Part shown: positions 4,183-6,048 of the stretch, one piece after another
Numbering within the stretch: the first letter of the stretch is position 1
Layout of the letters: every line of letters begins with the position of its first letter
From: Phycisphaerae bacterium
Lineage (GTDB): Bacteria > Planctomycetota > Phycisphaerae > Phycisphaerales > SM1A02
DNA: 6,048 nucleotides
NCBI GenBank assembly: GCA_002591705.1
Contig: PAAB01000041.1
Location: 1 to 6,048, forward strand
Direction of reading: 5' to 3'
Program-made: the position numbers and the translations under genes
The notes under the pieces: model-generated
Databases searched by the model: none
What the model saw: only the letters and a program-made list of their open reading frames with translations
What the model was told of the DNA's origin: nothing

Positions 4183-5667
4183 CTACATGCGACCGAGAAA
4201 CGCACTCGCCACCTCGAGGTGCTCCGCACGTTTCGCCGGATCCATCTTTCGTGCCATCGCGCACATCATCGCCCAGCGGGGATTCTTCCCCAGTTCGTCC
4301 ACGTGGTTCCAGATCCAGCGCCAGTAGAGGCCGTCCCAGATGTCGGCCCACTCGCCGGCCGGATGGTTGCTCATCTTCCGGACGTAGGACGATCCCGAGA
4401 AGTACGGCTTGGTCGTGATCAGACCGCCGTCGGCGTGCTGGCTCATGGAGTACACGTTGGGCACCATGACCCAGTCGTAGCTGTCGACGAACAGTTCCAT
4501 GAACCACCGGTAGATCGCATCCGGGTGGATCTCGCAGAGGAACATGAAGCCGCCCAGGAGCATGAGCCGCTCGATGTGATGGCAGTAGCCGGTCTCCAGC
4601 ACCCGGCCGATGATGTCGTCGAGCGGATCGATGCCGGTCGTGGCGTCGTAGAACGACGCCGGCATGGCCCGCTCGTGCCCCCAGTGGTTGGAGGTCCGCA
4701 TCTCGACCCCGTGGTCGTCGTAGGTGGCCCGCATGAACTCGCGCCAGCCGATGACCTGCCGCACGAATCCCTCCAGGGAATTGAGCGGAACGTCGTTTTC
4801 CTGCGCGTGCTCCAGCGCTGCATCCAGCACCTGCCGCGGCGTCAGCAGACCGACGTTGAGCATCGGGGTCAGCACGCCGTGCCACAGCCAGTTCTCGCCG
4901 CGGACCATGGCGTCCTCGTAGACCCCGAACAGTTCGAACCGTTGCCGAAGGAACTCGTCGAGCCACGTCGCCGCGGCCTCGTGCGAGGTCGGATAGACGA
5001 ACCGCTCGATCGATCCCGGATTGACCGGGTAGCGGTCCTGCACGTGCAGGCGGGCCGCCTCATCGGTGTCGTCGTGCATGCCCGTGGGCAGATCGGGAAT
5101 CGCCCCCAGCATCTTCTTGGGCACCTTCTTGCGGTTGTCCGCGTCGAAGCTCCACTGCCCCCCCACCGGTTCGTCGCCGTCCATCAGGACATCCAGCCGT
5201 CGCCGCTGGTGCTTGTAGAAGTCGGCCATGAACCAGCGCTTCTTGCCGTCGCGGTAGTCGCGATTCTGCTGGGAGGTGTTGATGAACATCGGAGTGCGGA
5301 CGAACTGAAGATCGAGTCCGTGACGCTCCGCCGCCCGCCGCAGACGGCGCTCCAGCAGGTAGTCGTGCGGGTCACCCGCCACCACCGCCCGGTCCGATCC
5401 GGCGAGGCCGGATACTGCGACGTCGACCATGTCGACGCCGTCCTCGTGATCCAGATACCGCACGTCGATGCCACGGTCGATCAGCTGATGCTCGTACCGC
5501 TTCATGGAGGCCCGGTGCAGCCACAGCTTCTGACGATGCATGGCCGCCTGCAGGCGATGGTCTCCGAAGAACAGACCGTCCTCGACGAGCATTGCGGCGT
5601 CGCAGCGGTCGAGACCGGGGTGCTCCAGGAACAGCTGGTGCGGAAAGATGAGCAGCGTCGCGGGCAT
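4183..5667 (-). CDS. Cryptochrome/photolyase-family protein, PhrB-like, without visible Fe-S ligands
   Basis: A 494-residue flavoprotein, family-typical in length, related to the bacterial (6-4) photolyase/cryptochrome group (PhrB/CryB type, COG3046) that repairs UV photoproducts with light. The N-terminal alpha/beta antenna domain opens with LLIFPHQLF (residues 5-13). The FAD-binding helical part shows RYPVNPGSIERFVYPTSH (212-229), ENWLWHGVLTPMLNVGLLTP (258-277), VIGWREFMR (305-313), YCHHIERLML (361-370), and PNVYSMSQHADGG (403-415). In Fe-S relatives the stretch after YxxxMS holds a CxxC plus a further Cys, with a fourth before the HHIxRLM helix. Here the region reads MSNHPAGEWADIWDGLYW (432-449) without Cys, and the earlier site reads GIDPLDDII. 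The cluster is therefore probably absent. Start: ATG 5667 is chosen because homology begins at once. ATG 5715 (16 more residues) has GGAGGG upstream, only 3 nt away when counted from GGAGG, and is a real alternative. It follows the gene ending at 5736, probably in one operon. The 578-codon plus-strand frame is a shadow. Confidence 0.9.
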   Translation of the reverse strand: MPATLLIFPHQLFLEHPGLDRCDAAMLVEDGLFFGDHRLQAAMHRQKLWLHRASMKRYEHQLIDRGIDVRYLDHEDGVDMVDVAVSGLAGSDRAVVAGDPHDYLLERRLRRAAERHGLDLQFVRTPMFINTSQQNRDYRDGKKRWFMADFYKHQRRRLDVLMDGDEPVGGQWSFDADNRKKVPKKMLGAIPDLPTGMHDDTDEAARLHVQDRYPVNPGSIERFVYPTSHEAAATWLDEFLRQRFELFGVYEDAMVRGENWLWHGVLTPMLNVGLLTPRQVLDAALEHAQENDVPLNSLEGFVRQVIGWREFMRATYDDHGVEMRTSNHWGHERAMPASFYDATTGIDPLDDIIGRVLETGYCHHIERLMLLGGFMFLCEIHPDAIYRWFMELFVDSYDWVMVPNVYSMSQHADGGLITTKPYFSGSSYVRKMSNHPAGEWADIWDGLYWRWIWNHVDELGKNPRWAMMCAMARKMDPAKRAEHLEVASAFLGRM

Positions 5668-5716
5668 GCCGGATGGTAAGCAGCCGGAGCCCGCTCGGCA
5701 TGACTTGGTCCGCATT

Positions 5717-5724
5717 TCCCTCCG
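5717..5724 (-). promoter_or_regulatory. Possible ribosome binding site for the longer photolyase start
   Basis: The minus strand has GGAGGGAA directly before ATG 5715, in the 20-nt gap after the upstream gene's stop. The spacing of about 3 nt from GGAGG is tight. No comparable site precedes ATG 5667. This is the only evidence for the longer form. Confidence 0.4.
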
Positions 5725-5735
5725 AACCGTCGATC

Positions 5736-6048
5736 TCAGTCGTCGGACTCGATCATGAATCTGCAGTCCGGTTCATGCACTCGCCTGAGCACGGTCTGGT
5801 CTCCGTCCCAGACCACCGTGGTGTCCTTGCCGTAGTACCAGATCAGGCGGAGTCGATTCCAGCCCGATGGACCGTTGCTGTGGAAGACCGTGATGTACCG
5901 ACCGGGCTGCTGGGGATCATGCACGGTGTGCAGCACGGACTGATCGATTCCATCCCAGGTCCGTCCATCCACCGTGAACGAGCCGGACTCGATCGCGATC
6001 GGATCCTTCGATCGTGCGATCCGATCCGCGGCCGTCGCGATCGCCGCC
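5736..6048 (-). CDS. Hypothetical protein, C-terminal part only
   Basis: The frame is open from the right edge to TGA at 5738-5736, giving 103 residues of C-terminus; the start is outside the window. The internal GTG at 5972 is not a convincing start because the coding-like sequence continues upstream (DRIARSKDPIAIESGSFTVD). Visible features are short beta-type segments: GRYITVFHSNG, RLRLIWYYGKDTTVVWDGD, VLRRVHEPD, and an acidic end ESDD. No membrane segment or catalytic motif is seen. The HDPxxPGRY pattern and alternating Tyr/Trp/Val strands vaguely recall C-terminal segments of large secreted hydrolases of planctomycetes, but I do not recognise the family. It ends 20 nt upstream of the longer photolyase start and is probably co-transcribed with it. 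Confidence 0.7.
   Translation of the reverse strand, partial: AAIATAADRIARSKDPIAIESGSFTVDGRTWDGIDQSVLHTVHDPQQPGRYITVFHSNGPSGWNRLRLIWYYGKDTTVVWDGDQTVLRRVHEPDCRFMIESDD

Noticed and set aside
3943..5679. 578-codon plus-strand open frame
   Set aside because: Antisense shadow of the photolyase gene, whose minus-strand product matches a known family from end to end; the plus product shows no recognisable domain.
5942..6044. Dense GATC sites, an inverted repeat (5997-6005 with 6018-6026) and one GCGATCGC octamer
   Set aside because: They lie inside an open coding frame, CGATC-rich words are common across the window, and a single octamer does not indicate cyanobacterial HIP1 enrichment. Origin or methylation-site clustering is not supported.

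Overview
The window is GC-rich bacterial DNA. It most likely comes from a planctomycete, possibly Phycisphaerae-like and possibly marine. The main evidence is a type IV-pilin-like N-terminus joined to a C-terminal domain of the prepilin-processing-associated H-X9-DG type, a combination abundant in Planctomycetota. Secreted repeat proteins with Asp/His-rich linkers fit the same picture. The taxonomic call is an inference from protein style, not a database result.

Layout. (1) Minus strand, 1692 to beyond the left edge: a secreted protein with three tandem ~190-210-residue domains joined by His/Asp-rich linkers. The domain resembles, from memory, the all3515 family of Zur-repressed proteins of cyanobacteria. 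Because its stop lies outside the window, the gene is easily missed; a 533-codon antisense reading frame over it is a shadow. (2) Minus strand, 2502-1719: a prepilin/H-X9-DG-type protein broken by a frameshift near 2272-2280; it ends 26 nt upstream of gene 1. (3) 2503-2635: a divergent regulatory region with two overlapping Fur-family-like dyads (2565-2597) covering the -35 element of a minus-strand promoter. (4) Plus strand, 2636-3016: a Fur-family regulator with two CxxC pairs and a His cluster, Zur-like. (5) Plus strand, 3048-3206: a 52-residue membrane protein (DUF5993-like) whose stop overlaps the start of (6) a DsbB-type membrane protein, 3206-3871. (7) 3872-4182: a gap between convergent genes, containing one weak Cys-containing ORF. 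(8) Minus strand, 5667 (or 5715) to 4183: a cryptochrome/photolyase-family protein of the bacterial (6-4)/PhrB type that appears to lack the Fe-S cluster cysteines. (9) Minus strand, right edge to 5736: the C-terminal part of an unrecognised protein, probably co-transcribed with the photolyase.

How they fit together. Items 1-4 look like a zinc-responsive locus. A Zur-like regulator lies divergent from a pilin-like gene and a secreted multi-domain His/Asp-rich protein related to a known Zur-repressed family, with a strong dyad operator between them. The simplest model is that zinc sufficiency represses the minus-strand operon and autoregulates the regulator gene. Items 5-6 follow the regulator on the same strand and may share its transcript; they would act in disulfide chemistry of the cell envelope. 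Items 8-9 form a separate DNA-repair-containing unit. The zinc model is an inference from sequence and context.
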